Source: Motilimonas pumila (GTDB lineage Bacteria > Pseudomonadota > Gammaproteobacteria > Enterobacterales > CBDFNC01). From it: 64,000 nt of DNA. This document shows, in pieces, positions 17,353-26,184 of the stretch; position 1 is the first letter of the stretch, and each line of letters begins with the position of its first letter. The translations under genes and the position numbers were made by a program. The notes under the pieces are model-generated. The model saw nothing but the letters and a program-made list of their open reading frames with translations, had not been told where the DNA came from and did no database searches. Where the stretch lies: contig NZ_QZCH01000005.1 in the NCBI RefSeq assembly GCF_003596335.1, positions 1-64,000 of the forward strand, written 5' to 3'.

Positions 17353-18168
17353 ATGGCTTTATACGTAAATACTAACGTTCAGTCTCTAAACTCACAACGT
17401 AACCTAACAAACGCAACTGACGGTCTATCAAAATCGTTTCAACGTTTATCTTCTGGTCTTCGTGTAAACAGTGCAGCAGATGATGCGGCGGGCCTACAGA
17501 TTGGTTCACGTTTACAAGCTCAGGTTAACGGTTTGAACCAGGGCGCACGTAACGCCAACGATGGTATCTCTCTTGCGCAAACAGCTGAAGGTGCGTTAGA
17601 CGAAACCACCAACATGTTACAACGTATGCGTGTACTAGCACTGCAATCAGCGAACGGCTCTAACACCACCGCTGACCGTACGGCACTAGATAAAGAGTAC
17701 ACTGAACTTAAAACAGAGATCGACCGTGTTGCTACCGATACTACCTTTGGTGGCGTAACACTACTTGATGGCTCTTACACCGCTTCTTTCCAAGTGGGTG
17801 CGGATGCGAACCAGGTTATTGATATCTCGATTGCAACCTCTATGGGCTCAACAGGCTTAGGTGTAACAGGTACCATTACTACTGCCTCAGATGCGCAAAC
17901 TGCTATTGCAGACGTTGACGCAGCATTGGCAACATTGAACGATACTCGGGCAGACTTAGGTGCGAAACAAAACCGTTTCTCGTCTACAATCCGTAACTTG
18001 ACTAACATTTCTGAAAACGTATCAGCGTCTAAATCTCGTATCATGGATGCCGATTTCGCAGAAGAGTCAGCGGCAATGGCACGTAATACGGTAATGCAAC
18101 AGGCAGCAAGCTCAATGTTAGCTCAGGCTAACCAACAACCACAAATTGCGCTATCGTTAATAGGCTAA
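17353..18168 (+). CDS. Flagellin 2 (sigma-28 class), probable major filament subunit
   Basis: This second flagellin of 271 residues is almost identical in the N- and C-terminal helical parts to flagellin 1 and differs mainly around residues 140-200. It ends ALSLIG. The ribosome site is AAAGGAG, with a leader of about 95 bases. The codons look well suited to high expression. With a FliA promoter and an AT-rich upstream tract it is the likelier abundant subunit. It is followed by a hairpin and then flaG. Confidence 0.95.
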   Translation: MALYVNTNVQSLNSQRNLTNATDGLSKSFQRLSSGLRVNSAADDAAGLQIGSRLQAQVNGLNQGARNANDGISLAQTAEGALDETTNMLQRMRVLALQSANGSNTTADRTALDKEYTELKTEIDRVATDTTFGGVTLLDGSYTASFQVGADANQVIDISIATSMGSTGLGVTGTITTASDAQTAIADVDAALATLNDTRADLGAKQNRFSSTIRNLTNISENVSASKSRIMDADFAEESAAMARNTVMQQAASSMLAQANQQPQIALSLIG

Positions 18169-18191
18169 TTTAGCATAAGCTTAGCGTAAAC

Positions 18192-18216
18192 AAGCGCCTA
18201 CCTATGTTAGGCGCTT
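18192..18216 (+). terminator. Hairpin between flagellin 2 and flaG
   Basis: AAGCGCCTA and TAGGCGCTT form a perfect 9-base stem with a 7-base loop. Only ATTTT follows, so it may terminate part of the transcripts and lower flaG-fliD levels relative to flagellin, or it may protect the flagellin mRNA 3' end. Confidence 0.6.
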
Positions 18217-18237
18217 CGCTATTTTCGGAGGTCGGTA

Positions 18238-18693
18238 ATGAAAGCTAGTGAAATAACATCCAGCAATTTTATGCCAGACACTTTTCAACAAACGATTACC
18301 ACTGTTGAAGCCAATAAATCTCAACCTGTGTCTCAAGCTGACAAGGTGGAATTGAGTGCGGCGGCGTTGGCTGATAGCATGAATGTTAGCCCGGACGCGT
18401 TAAAAGCGATACAACGAGCGCAGCGCAGTGATACACAAGAAAAGTCGAAAGAGCAGAGCTTAGAAGACGCAGTCAGTTTGGTTCAAGAGTATTTAGACAA
18501 AAATCAGCGTGGAGTGAACTTTTCGCTGGATGACTCAACCGAAAAGACCGTGATTAAAGTCATGGATACCAAAAACCAAGAATTGGTTAAACAGTTTCCA
18601 AGTGAAGAGCTGCTAAGGATTGCAAATAAGATCAAGGAATTAGAACAAGAATTATCAAATAAAGTTGGCATATTTCTTGATAGTGAAGTGTGA
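18238..18693 (+). CDS. flaG: FlaG family protein
   Basis: FlaG proteins of polar flagellates influence filament length; their exact role is not settled. The 151-residue protein has a polar N-terminal half and the family C-terminal domain at about 85-150 (GVNFSLDDSTEKTVIKVMD, LVKQFPSEELLRIANKIKEL). The ribosome site is GGAGG. It sits between flagellin 2 and fliD, the usual place in Vibrio and Alteromonas relatives. Confidence 0.92.
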   Translation: MKASEITSSNFMPDTFQQTITTVEANKSQPVSQADKVELSAAALADSMNVSPDALKAIQRAQRSDTQEKSKEQSLEDAVSLVQEYLDKNQRGVNFSLDDSTEKTVIKVMDTKNQELVKQFPSEELLRIANKIKELEQELSNKVGIFLDSEV

Positions 18694-18717
18694 CAATTAA
18701 CATTGTGGAGGTAGCGT

Positions 18718-20106
18718 ATGTCTACGCCTATCGCTGGGGTTGGCTCCGGCCTTGATTTAGAAAGCATCATTTCGACCTTCGTAAAGGCTGAACGTACGAC
18801 TCGTGAGTCATCAATCAATAATCGTGAGTTAGATTACACCGCTGAGTTATCGGGTGTAGGCACGATGAAAGCGGCGCTTTCAAAATTTCAGAACGTGTTA
18901 TCACAATTATCTGACCCTGACACCTTCTACCAAAACAAGTCATCTTACAGCTACAAAGGCATAACAGGGGATGAGAGTAATATCTTATCTGCTTCTACTG
19001 CGGGAGTCGTAACGGGTGGTACTTTTGAAATTGAAGTATCTCAACTTGCACAAGGTTCGCGTTTAGATTCGGCTGCAGGAGCGTTTACTTCTGCAACGGA
19101 TACTGTCGGCGCTGGTAAGCTCACGTTTGGCGCTGGTTCGAATACATTTGAAGTAGATGTTGAAGCAACAGATACCCTTGAAGATATCCAAGAGAAGATT
19201 AACAACGCTTCAGGTAATTTTGGCGTTAAAGCGAATATCATCAACTCAGACAGTGGCCCAGTATTGACTTATACCTCAGAGGTTACTGGCTCTGCCAATA
19301 CGCTGACAGTCAGTTCTGATAATGCGAGTCTCGACGCTATTTCTGGCAATATGTCTACGGCAAAATCGGCACAAGACGCTATTATTTCTATAGATGGTCA
19401 AAGTGTTTCATCCAGTACTAATAAGTTCTCTAATGCCATTAATGGTATTCAATTGGATGTCAATAGTTTGACAGAAGCCGGTGAGCCACTCACGTTAACG
19501 GTGGGCGTAGATACCGATGGCGTCAAAGATTTGATCAACCAATTTGTTGATGGTTATAACGAATTATCCTCAACGTTAAACTCATTATCGAACCCGGTAA
19601 ACGGTGCGTTAGCATTTGACTCCAGTGTGCGAAACTATGAAAACCAGCTTCGTTCTATTGTTGGTTCAGATGTATCAGGCACATCAGGCGCTATTTCAAT
19701 GCTTTATGACATGGGCATCACCATGAATGCTGACGGTGAATTAGAGGTCAGCAACATAAGCAAAAATGGCCAGCCCAGCGGTGAAGACAGGTTAAATGCT
19801 GCGATCAGCAATAATCTTGATGATCTTGGCAAGATATTTGCAGGTACAGATGGGATTGCTAAGCAGTTAAATGATTTTACTGATACATATTTAGCCTCTG
19901 ATGGTGTGGTGACTGAACGAGAAGCTTCGTTAAGAGAATCGTTGAAGAAGGTTGAGACAGACAGAGAGTCGTTAGATCGCTACATGGAAAACTATGAAGC
20001 GACGTTAAGGGAAAAGTATACCGCCTTAGACGTAACGATAGCTCAATATAATGCCACTTCTTCTTACATCGCAAGCGTGCTAAAACCAGTAGAGAAGAGT
20101 GACTAA
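18718..20106 (+). CDS. fliD: FliD, filament cap (HAP2)
   Basis: FliD forms the cap under which flagellin folds and inserts. It starts with the family signature IAGVGSGLDLESIISTFVKA and ends with a long coiled coil (ESLDRYMENYEATLREKYTALD, split across residues about 420-441) followed by TSSYIASVL. The 462 residues are typical. The ribosome site is GTGGAGG. It heads a run fliD-fliS-fliT-maf with only short gaps. Confidence 0.96.
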   Translation: MSTPIAGVGSGLDLESIISTFVKAERTTRESSINNRELDYTAELSGVGTMKAALSKFQNVLSQLSDPDTFYQNKSSYSYKGITGDESNILSASTAGVVTGGTFEIEVSQLAQGSRLDSAAGAFTSATDTVGAGKLTFGAGSNTFEVDVEATDTLEDIQEKINNASGNFGVKANIINSDSGPVLTYTSEVTGSANTLTVSSDNASLDAISGNMSTAKSAQDAIISIDGQSVSSSTNKFSNAINGIQLDVNSLTEAGEPLTLTVGVDTDGVKDLINQFVDGYNELSSTLNSLSNPVNGALAFDSSVRNYENQLRSIVGSDVSGTSGAISMLYDMGITMNADGELEVSNISKNGQPSGEDRLNAAISNNLDDLGKIFAGTDGIAKQLNDFTDTYLASDGVVTEREASLRESLKKVETDRESLDRYMENYEATLREKYTALDVTIAQYNATSSYIASVLKPVEKSD

Positions 20107-20119
20107 TTTGGAGTAAGTG

Positions 20120-20548
20120 ATGCGAGCGAATTTAAGAAAATATCAAACCGTTAGTAATGAGTCGTCGTTGGTTGCTGCTGACCCTCATCGCGTTATTTTG
20201 ATGTTGATGCAAGGATTGATTGATACGCTTGCGGTTGCCAAAGGTTGTTTTGAGCGTAAAGATTTCGAAGGCAAAGCCAAAGCATTTAACAAAGCCATTG
20301 GTATTATAGGTGGCCTGCAAGACGGCATTGATAGGAAGGTTAACCCTGAGATAGGTGATAACTTTTATGAGTTATACGATTACATGTTGCGCCGCTTGGG
20401 GGAAGCCTCTAAGGAAGAAACCATTGCCAGTATTGATGAGGTGGTTAACCTAATAACACCCATTAAAGAAGCGTGGGAAACCATTTCTCAAGAAGACAAA
20501 ATGAAAGCGCAAGCAATGCGCGCACAAATGCAAGCAAACCCATCATAA
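20120..20548 (+). CDS. fliS: FliS, flagellin export chaperone
   Basis: FliS binds the C-terminal helix of flagellin and keeps it unpolymerised until export. The 142-residue helical protein carries the family motif at about 18-45 (DPHRVILMLMQGLIDTLAVAKG). The ATG at 20120 is preferred over the GTG three bases before it, because GGAG at 20110-20113 is then properly spaced. Its stop overlaps the next ATG (TAATG), so fliT is translationally coupled. Confidence 0.95.
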   Translation: MRANLRKYQTVSNESSLVAADPHRVILMLMQGLIDTLAVAKGCFERKDFEGKAKAFNKAIGIIGGLQDGIDRKVNPEIGDNFYELYDYMLRRLGEASKEETIASIDEVVNLITPIKEAWETISQEDKMKAQAMRAQMQANPS

Positions 20549-20859
20549 TGCATACTATTCAATCGCAGATTGACGCACTTAGCCAAACGGTCCGCCAGCG
20601 CTCAGCCGCTGGTGAGATTGATGGTCTGGATGAGCTATTAGCTCAGCGCTTAGAATTGATAAAAACACTTTGGAATCAATCTCAAGGAACTATTCATGAA
20701 GCGCAAGTACAACAATATCTCAGTCAGCTTGTCAGTCAGGATGATGTTGAAATAGCTCAACTAGAGACAGAAAAGAAACGAATTCGTAAACTCCAACAGG
20801 ATTACAAGAAAGGTCATAAAGCGGTAGGCCAGTACGCCAACATTAAAAAATTCAGGTGA
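20548..20859 (+). CDS. fliT: FliT-like flagellar chaperone
   Basis: This protein of 103 residues, mostly helical and charged, begins at the ATG that overlaps the fliS stop. A longer frame from 20473 would run inside fliS and is rejected. Position, size and helical content fit FliT, the chaperone of the cap protein FliD. Sequence similarity in this family is weak, so the call leans on context. The maf gene begins 4 bases after its stop. Confidence 0.75.
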   Translation: MHTIQSQIDALSQTVRQRSAAGEIDGLDELLAQRLELIKTLWNQSQGTIHEAQVQQYLSQLVSQDDVEIAQLETEKKRIRKLQQDYKKGHKAVGQYANIKKFR

Positions 20860-20863
20860 CTAA

Positions 20864-22942
20864 ATGAGCCAAAAGAAGCCCATCTCTGCAGAGCAACGCT
20901 CTGCGGTTGAACATGTAATTGCACAACTTCCATACCAACATATTGATTACCAATCAATTTTTGCTCAGAACATTAAAGCCTTCCAAGACTACATTCCCGA
21001 TATTGCTGATTCCTTTATTCATTATAAACCAGAAACATTCGAGTTGGTGGCAACTCAAGGCAGTGTCGATTTGGTTGACAAAAACACTGAAAAACTGGTT
21101 TTTGGTGGTGATGCATTTCGCAGTAGCTTGTTAGATTTTGAACTTTATAAGCTGAGTCCAGATGTGAGTGACATGCGCTTTAATAAGCAAGATAATCGCG
21201 TCGGCTTCCTACATTATGAGTTTTTAAACAAATTTGTTGAGCTACAAGATGCGCAAGAAGAAGCTGGGGTTACGTCGACGTTTTTTCCTGATTCGTTAGG
21301 GCTAATGATCTGCTTTGGTTTAGGAACGGGTTTCTACCTTGAAAACTTGGTGGCTAATCATCAAGTTAATCGTTTGTATATCTATGAGCCTAATCATGAC
21401 TTCTTCTTTGCTTCGTTACACCTTATAGATTGGAAGGGCATTTTAGAAACGCTAGACCAACAGGGTAGCTCTCTACACCTTTGTTTAGGTGGCAATGAAA
21501 CAACATTCTTCTCTGATCTTACCTCAGAGATGTGGACCAAAGGCGGCTACGATATCGCACGCAGTTTCTTGTATCAGCATTATGTAACAGAAGAAATTAC
21601 CAAGGCATGTGATATTTTTAAGCAACGATCGTACGAGCTCGCATATGGCTTTGGCTTTTTTGATGACTCACTTATGGCAACGGCTCACCATTTTCATAAC
21701 CTGCAGTCAGTGCCTGCGATTGAAATCAAAGAGCACCTTCCAGCGAACCAAGATATCCCCGTGTTTATCTGCGGCAATGGTCCTTCACTAGATAAAAACA
21801 TGGGCCTAATAAAGGCAAACCAAGACAATGCCATCATCATCAGCTGCGGCACTACAATTGATAGCCTTCTTAGAAATGGTATTTGGCCCGATTTTCATGT
21901 TGAGCAAGAAAGAACTCGCCCCGTGCGAGATAGGCTGCTTTCGGTTGATGAGGAGTTGCTACACCGACTCCCTTTATTGTCTATGAATACGGTCAGTCCA
22001 GATGTGTTTTCATTGTTTGAGCGAAAGTTAATGGGGTTAAAGGTTAACGAGCCCCCGACAACGCTATCTCGCGAGATTGGCGGAATCGGTAAAAAAATGA
22101 AGGGCATGGTCTATTGTAACCCTACCGTGGCGAATAGTGCTTTGACCATTGCAGAGTCGTTGGGTTTTCAAAATTTTTATTTAATTGGCACGGATTTAGG
22201 ATTTCCTCAAGGGCAACATCACAGTGTCGACAGTATTTATTACAAAGATGGTGAAGACAAAAACCTGTACGATCACCAGGGGCAAGATAATATTGAAATG
22301 CCCGGGAATTTCGGCGGCACCGTAAGAACGAGTTACACCTTTGGTTTTTCTGTGCGCTCACTGGCTGCTTTTATTCGAGATACGCCACACATCAATTGCT
22401 TTAACCTTAGTGATGGGGCGCAAATAGCTGGAGCAACACCGCTAGAGCCTCATTTGTTAGCTTTATCTAGTGAAAAGCTCAATAAGAAAAAAATTGTTGA
22501 TGAAACATTTGATTACTATCAACTCGACGTCTCGAACTTTGCCAAAGAATTTGAACATAAAGTGACTCAGTTAGAGTTTGAGCATTATATAGATGCCATC
22601 ATTGAAATGACCAAGGTGCCACTACAAAACCGCCAAGACGCCATTACTAATCTTTATGCCCAGTATGTTTTTGCCGAAAGTGGTGGCGAACAAAAAAGCA
22701 CTTTTTTACGGGAAATGGTTCGTGGCAGCTTACTTTATACCCATACCGTCTTGAGTCGATTATTACAAAGTCGGGAAGATGTAGAAGCTGCGCTGCAAGT
22801 ACATCAACAAGGTTTAGCAATATTGAGGGATTATTTATCAGGCATGAAAGTGAAGTTTAATGCTGAGTTACTTGATCCTGATAAATCCACCATGGCAAAA
22901 GAATGGATAGATAAAACCGTGTTTACTGGAGAGCTAAAATGA
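20864..22942 (+). CDS. Maf-1, motility-associated glycosyltransferase (DUF115/MptE-like)
   Basis: Maf proteins transfer CMP-activated nonulosonic acids to serines or threonines of flagellin in the cytoplasm before export. The 692-residue protein has the central MAF_flag10/DUF115 region, with VFICGNGPSLDKN at about residue 300 and LIGTDLGFPQGQHHS at about 440. An N-terminal domain and a helical C-terminal domain flank it, as in full-length Maf proteins. It begins 4 bases after fliT, so it is read with fliDST. The stop overlaps the next start (ATGA). Confidence 0.9.
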   Translation: MSQKKPISAEQRSAVEHVIAQLPYQHIDYQSIFAQNIKAFQDYIPDIADSFIHYKPETFELVATQGSVDLVDKNTEKLVFGGDAFRSSLLDFELYKLSPDVSDMRFNKQDNRVGFLHYEFLNKFVELQDAQEEAGVTSTFFPDSLGLMICFGLGTGFYLENLVANHQVNRLYIYEPNHDFFFASLHLIDWKGILETLDQQGSSLHLCLGGNETTFFSDLTSEMWTKGGYDIARSFLYQHYVTEEITKACDIFKQRSYELAYGFGFFDDSLMATAHHFHNLQSVPAIEIKEHLPANQDIPVFICGNGPSLDKNMGLIKANQDNAIIISCGTTIDSLLRNGIWPDFHVEQERTRPVRDRLLSVDEELLHRLPLLSMNTVSPDVFSLFERKLMGLKVNEPPTTLSREIGGIGKKMKGMVYCNPTVANSALTIAESLGFQNFYLIGTDLGFPQGQHHSVDSIYYKDGEDKNLYDHQGQDNIEMPGNFGGTVRTSYTFGFSVRSLAAFIRDTPHINCFNLSDGAQIAGATPLEPHLLALSSEKLNKKKIVDETFDYYQLDVSNFAKEFEHKVTQLEFEHYIDAIIEMTKVPLQNRQDAITNLYAQYVFAESGGEQKSTFLREMVRGSLLYTHTVLSRLLQSREDVEAALQVHQQGLAILRDYLSGMKVKFNAELLDPDKSTMAKEWIDKTVFTGELK

Positions 22943-24270
22943 CGCAGAAATCAAACGCTGTCGTTGTGGGGGCGGGTGTCGTTGGACTTACCGCTGCGTT
23001 TCTGCTGCAGCAGAAAGGCTTTGAAGTGACTTTACTTGATTCTGCAGATCAACCCGGCGGGTTAATGCGAAGCAAATACAGCCCTTTTGGCGATTTTGAT
23101 TATGGCACGCACGTAGGTGTTGCAACGGGTGAGGCTTTACTGGACGACTTTCTCTATCAACATGAACAGCTTGATCTCGTGAAGTTCAATATTGGTAAAT
23201 CAGGTAATTTTTACAATCATCAGCTGAGCGAAATCAGTCCATTTCTTAATCTGAATCACTTGGACAAAGACGATTATCAAGGTTTGGCTCTTTCATTATT
23301 GCAGCCTCAAATTGGGGCGCATATTCATAACTTAGAAGATAAGTTTATCAGTCTGTATGGCGAAGCCGTTTTTCATCGAGTGATTGAGCCTGTGGTAAAC
23401 AAGTACTTTGGCTTACCGGCAAAAAAAATCAGTGCGAGTGCTTATGCTTTTTTTGACATGAATAGGCTGGTTAGCTTTGATGCGGAAACCACTCAAAGAC
23501 TTAAGCAAGTGCCAGAATATGACAATTGTCTTGGTTTCCATGGGGCGACCTCAGGTGCTGATAAGTATTATCCCTCCTCTGGAGGGATTGGCGCTTGGTA
23601 CCAAGCCTTATTGGATAAAACTATAGCCTGCGGTGTGAAATATTTAGGCAACTGTCAGGTTAGTGCCGTCAATACGTTGAAGTCTAAAATTGTAGGCGTG
23701 CAAACGAACTTAGGTGATTTTACTTGCCAGCAGTTTATTTGGGCGGTTCCGAGCCCACTATTAGGTCATCTTCTTCACTCTAAACCGAGAGTCGCGAAAC
23801 CTGTTTATCGCGCAACGGCAATCTATGATTTTACGTTCGATCAACCGCTAAAATCAGACTGCTACTATATCAACGTACATCAACCAGACAAATTGAGTGG
23901 CCGTATTACTTTGTACCAAAACCTTGACGTTAAAGCGCAACGGGAAGGGCACTTCCAAGTAACAGTTGAGGTATTACAAGAGGCTGGCTTTGATTTTGAA
24001 TCACGCATTGATGACATCAAGCTCGAACTAGAGTCGATCGGGTTAATTGATGCCAAGCATCAATGCTTATATGAGAGTGTTCAACCATTGAACCAAGGTT
24101 TTCCTATTATCAGCACAGAAACAGAGCAGTCAGTGGTGAGCTTAAATAAGGCGTTATTGCATACATTTGACAACCTCGCCTTGTTAGGACGAGGAAATTG
24201 CCAAGGATTTTTTATGAGCAGTTTGTTACTGCAAGCGTTTGAGCAATGCAATGAAATGGAGCCAGTATGA
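22939..24270 (+). CDS. FAD-dependent oxidoreductase (amine oxidase/protoporphyrinogen oxidase-like)
   Basis: The 443-residue protein begins with a classical dinucleotide-binding fold, VVVGAGVVGLTAAFLLQQKG, an acidic end of the second strand (LLDSADQPGG) and the motif GGLMRSKYSPFG that follows it in the amine-oxidase/UDP-galactopyranose-mutase group. The C-terminal FAD contact LALLGRGNCQGFFMSSLL is also visible. The substrate is unknown; its place behind maf suggests a sugar or sugar-nucleotide. It overlaps both neighbours by 4 bases (ATGA), which indicates coupled translation. It could also act on an oxidised or ring-contracted sugar, as the mutases do. Confidence 0.75.
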   Translation: MTQKSNAVVVGAGVVGLTAAFLLQQKGFEVTLLDSADQPGGLMRSKYSPFGDFDYGTHVGVATGEALLDDFLYQHEQLDLVKFNIGKSGNFYNHQLSEISPFLNLNHLDKDDYQGLALSLLQPQIGAHIHNLEDKFISLYGEAVFHRVIEPVVNKYFGLPAKKISASAYAFFDMNRLVSFDAETTQRLKQVPEYDNCLGFHGATSGADKYYPSSGGIGAWYQALLDKTIACGVKYLGNCQVSAVNTLKSKIVGVQTNLGDFTCQQFIWAVPSPLLGHLLHSKPRVAKPVYRATAIYDFTFDQPLKSDCYYINVHQPDKLSGRITLYQNLDVKAQREGHFQVTVEVLQEAGFDFESRIDDIKLELESIGLIDAKHQCLYESVQPLNQGFPIISTETEQSVVSLNKALLHTFDNLALLGRGNCQGFFMSSLLLQAFEQCNEMEPV

Positions 24271-24983
24271 CGACGTATTTTGACGCTTATGGAGAGAGAG
24301 CTGCAACACTCGAAAACCACACCCAAATTGCTGGTCGCTACGCTATCCAGCATCAAGCAGAAAAACACATCGTGCAGGACCTTATCAACAAGCTGTCAAT
24401 CAGCAGTAAGGATACATTGCTCGAAGTAGGTTGTGGCACGGGAAATCTACTCATACCACTTAGCTTTTTCACTAAAAAGTGTGTGGGAATCGATCATCCT
24501 GGCTGTATCAAAAAACTCTCTGAAAGAACAAAATCTGACAACCTTGAACTTTTAGCGGGAGACTTTCTTAGTCTCAAACTCCCCCGAGAACATAAATTTG
24601 ACGTGATAGTGATTTATAGTGTTTTACATTGTTTACGTAATAGCTCGGATGTGATGGCGTTTATCGATAAAGCGGTCGCACTATTGGCTCCTGGTGGTCG
24701 CCTGATCCTGGGTGACTTACCGAATAATGATTTGAAGCAACGATTTGTGAATAGTCAAGAAGGGCAACGTTTTAGCGTTGAATGGCGCGAAGCCATTGCT
24801 GATATGCCTGAAGAGCCGGCTTTTGAACCTGTCTCTGAGGCTGTCAGTTTTGATGACGAAAGTGTACTTTCATTACTGCTTCAGATAAGACAAAAAGGAC
24901 TAGAGGCGCACCTACTACCTCAGCCATCTCATCTGCCTTTTGGGCATACCCGTGAAGATATAGTCGTAAGGAAATATTGCTAG
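24267..24983 (+). CDS. Class I SAM-dependent methyltransferase
   Basis: The 238-residue protein has the SAM motif I LLEVGCGTGNLLIPL (about residue 50), an acidic motif II (VGIDHP), motif post-I DVIVIYSVLHCLRN and the later LLAPGGRLILGD. It belongs to the methyltransf_25/11-type small-molecule enzymes. The substrate is not given by the sequence; O-methylation of the flagellar sugar is the likeliest role here. It overlaps the oxidoreductase by 4 bases and the following gene by up to 7. Confidence 0.8.
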   Translation: MTTYFDAYGERAATLENHTQIAGRYAIQHQAEKHIVQDLINKLSISSKDTLLEVGCGTGNLLIPLSFFTKKCVGIDHPGCIKKLSERTKSDNLELLAGDFLSLKLPREHKFDVIVIYSVLHCLRNSSDVMAFIDKAVALLAPGGRLILGDLPNNDLKQRFVNSQEGQRFSVEWREAIADMPEEPAFEPVSEAVSFDDESVLSLLLQIRQKGLEAHLLPQPSHLPFGHTREDIVVRKYC

Positions 24984-25918
24984 TGGTAGGGCTATGGCGT
25001 AAACAGCCAGGCTTAATTGCTGGCCAACAAACCTTAGATACCGAGTTAGTATTTCCTAGTGGCCGACAGGCGTTGATTAAAGCACTGATGAATTTAGGTT
25101 TATCAAGACCTTCTAGGGTGGCGATCCCAGAGTTTAGTTCTGCATGTGTGATAGCTTCTGTTGGCAGAGTAGCGACCCCCATTCCTATGACAGAGGTACT
25201 CAGCCATCAACTTAAGGTTGACGCAATTCTTGCTTATGAGCAGTGGGGCTGGCCGTTTTCTGAACAGGTATTACAACAACTGGATGGGTTGAAAACGCCT
25301 ATTATTTTTGATGCCGTAGACTCTGCAGACGCATTACAACGTTTAGTACCTTTAAGTAAAGGGCTGCCTGTCGTCGTCAGTCTGTCTAAATGCCTTGGCT
25401 TTGCAATAGGTGGAGTGTTACACCAGTTCGGTCATTGGCAGAGGCGCCATGACAGCGAGATAACATTAGCGCAGCCAAGTCTTAATTCAGTCATCGAATT
25501 AGATATTTATAAAAGCTACGGTAACGATATTCATTGCATTCAACCGCTTTTAGGTGGTGACGTGCTAGCTTCGTTAGAGCAAGAGAGTGAATTGAGAAGG
25601 GCTAATCTAGCCAACGTAGCGCGAGATGGCTTAACGGTAAACTGGCCAACGTGGATGCTAGATATAATATCTGCCAAACAGGGGGCCCCTGGCATTGCTC
25701 CTCTGATGAGGGGTAAAAGTCATGAAGCGAAACTGGAAGCTGTAAAAAACTGCGAAAAGTTAGGTATTAGTGCTCAAATCTATAACTTTAATTGGTCCGG
25801 TAATCCACTTAGACCTGCTTACGAACCTTGTTTAGCTTTCCCGTTGCACAGCGAGTTGCCATGGTCTGAGTCTGTCTCGGCATTATTGAAGCAATGGTGC
25901 GCTTCGGACAACGATTAA
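24977..25918 (+). CDS. DegT/AHBA-type PLP-dependent protein, divergent
   Basis: The 313-residue protein resembles a shortened sugar aminotransferase of the DegT/DnrJ/EryC1 fold. FPSGRQALIKALMNLGL corresponds to the substrate and phosphate-binding start, IIFDAVDSADAL to the strand with the PLP-ring aspartate, and VVSLSKCLGFAIGGV to the strand with the Schiff-base lysine. It is shorter than the usual 370-400 residues and has low apparent similarity. The start is TTG at 24977 or GTG at 24983; the latter shares a base with the preceding stop (TAGTG). It ends in a stop codon that overlaps the convergent gene. Function unknown, probably sugar amino-group chemistry. Confidence 0.6.
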   Translation: MLVVGLWRKQPGLIAGQQTLDTELVFPSGRQALIKALMNLGLSRPSRVAIPEFSSACVIASVGRVATPIPMTEVLSHQLKVDAILAYEQWGWPFSEQVLQQLDGLKTPIIFDAVDSADALQRLVPLSKGLPVVVSLSKCLGFAIGGVLHQFGHWQRRHDSEITLAQPSLNSVIELDIYKSYGNDIHCIQPLLGGDVLASLEQESELRRANLANVARDGLTVNWPTWMLDIISAKQGAPGIAPLMRGKSHEAKLEAVKNCEKLGISAQIYNFNWSGNPLRPAYEPCLAFPLHSELPWSESVSALLKQWCASDND

Positions 25919-26184
25919 ACACGGAATGTGATCACTAAAGGAATCAACTCATGTTCGATAATATCGGCTAAAAACAACGTGTCTCTTCGCTGCTGGGCGA
26001 GCAGCATTGGTTCAATTAAAGGGGTTATTTGGTTGAGCTGCTGCGGTGACAGCTTGGTGCAATATTCACTCAGCATATCAAGACTATTTGTGAATGACTG
26101 ATTGGCTTGCGCCTCATGGCCAATGCGGAAGAAATGCGCCACTGAAATTAATTGTGAGGTAAGAGGTTTATTTGTCATGGTCAT
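25915..26184 (-). CDS. Small protein of unknown function in the glycan island
   Basis: This is a predicted 89-residue, mainly helical protein with no motif I recognise. Segments include LDMLSEYCTKLSPQQLNQI and TLFLADIIEHELIPLV. Its start overlaps the end of maf-2 by 17 bases (or 11 if the second Met at 26178 is used), so it is the last gene of the minus-strand pseI block. Its stop overlaps the convergent PLP-protein stop within TTAA. It might be a small partner of maf-2, but this is only inferred from coupling. Confidence 0.65.
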   Translation of the reverse strand: MTMTNKPLTSQLISVAHFFRIGHEAQANQSFTNSLDMLSEYCTKLSPQQLNQITPLIEPMLLAQQRRDTLFLADIIEHELIPLVITFRV

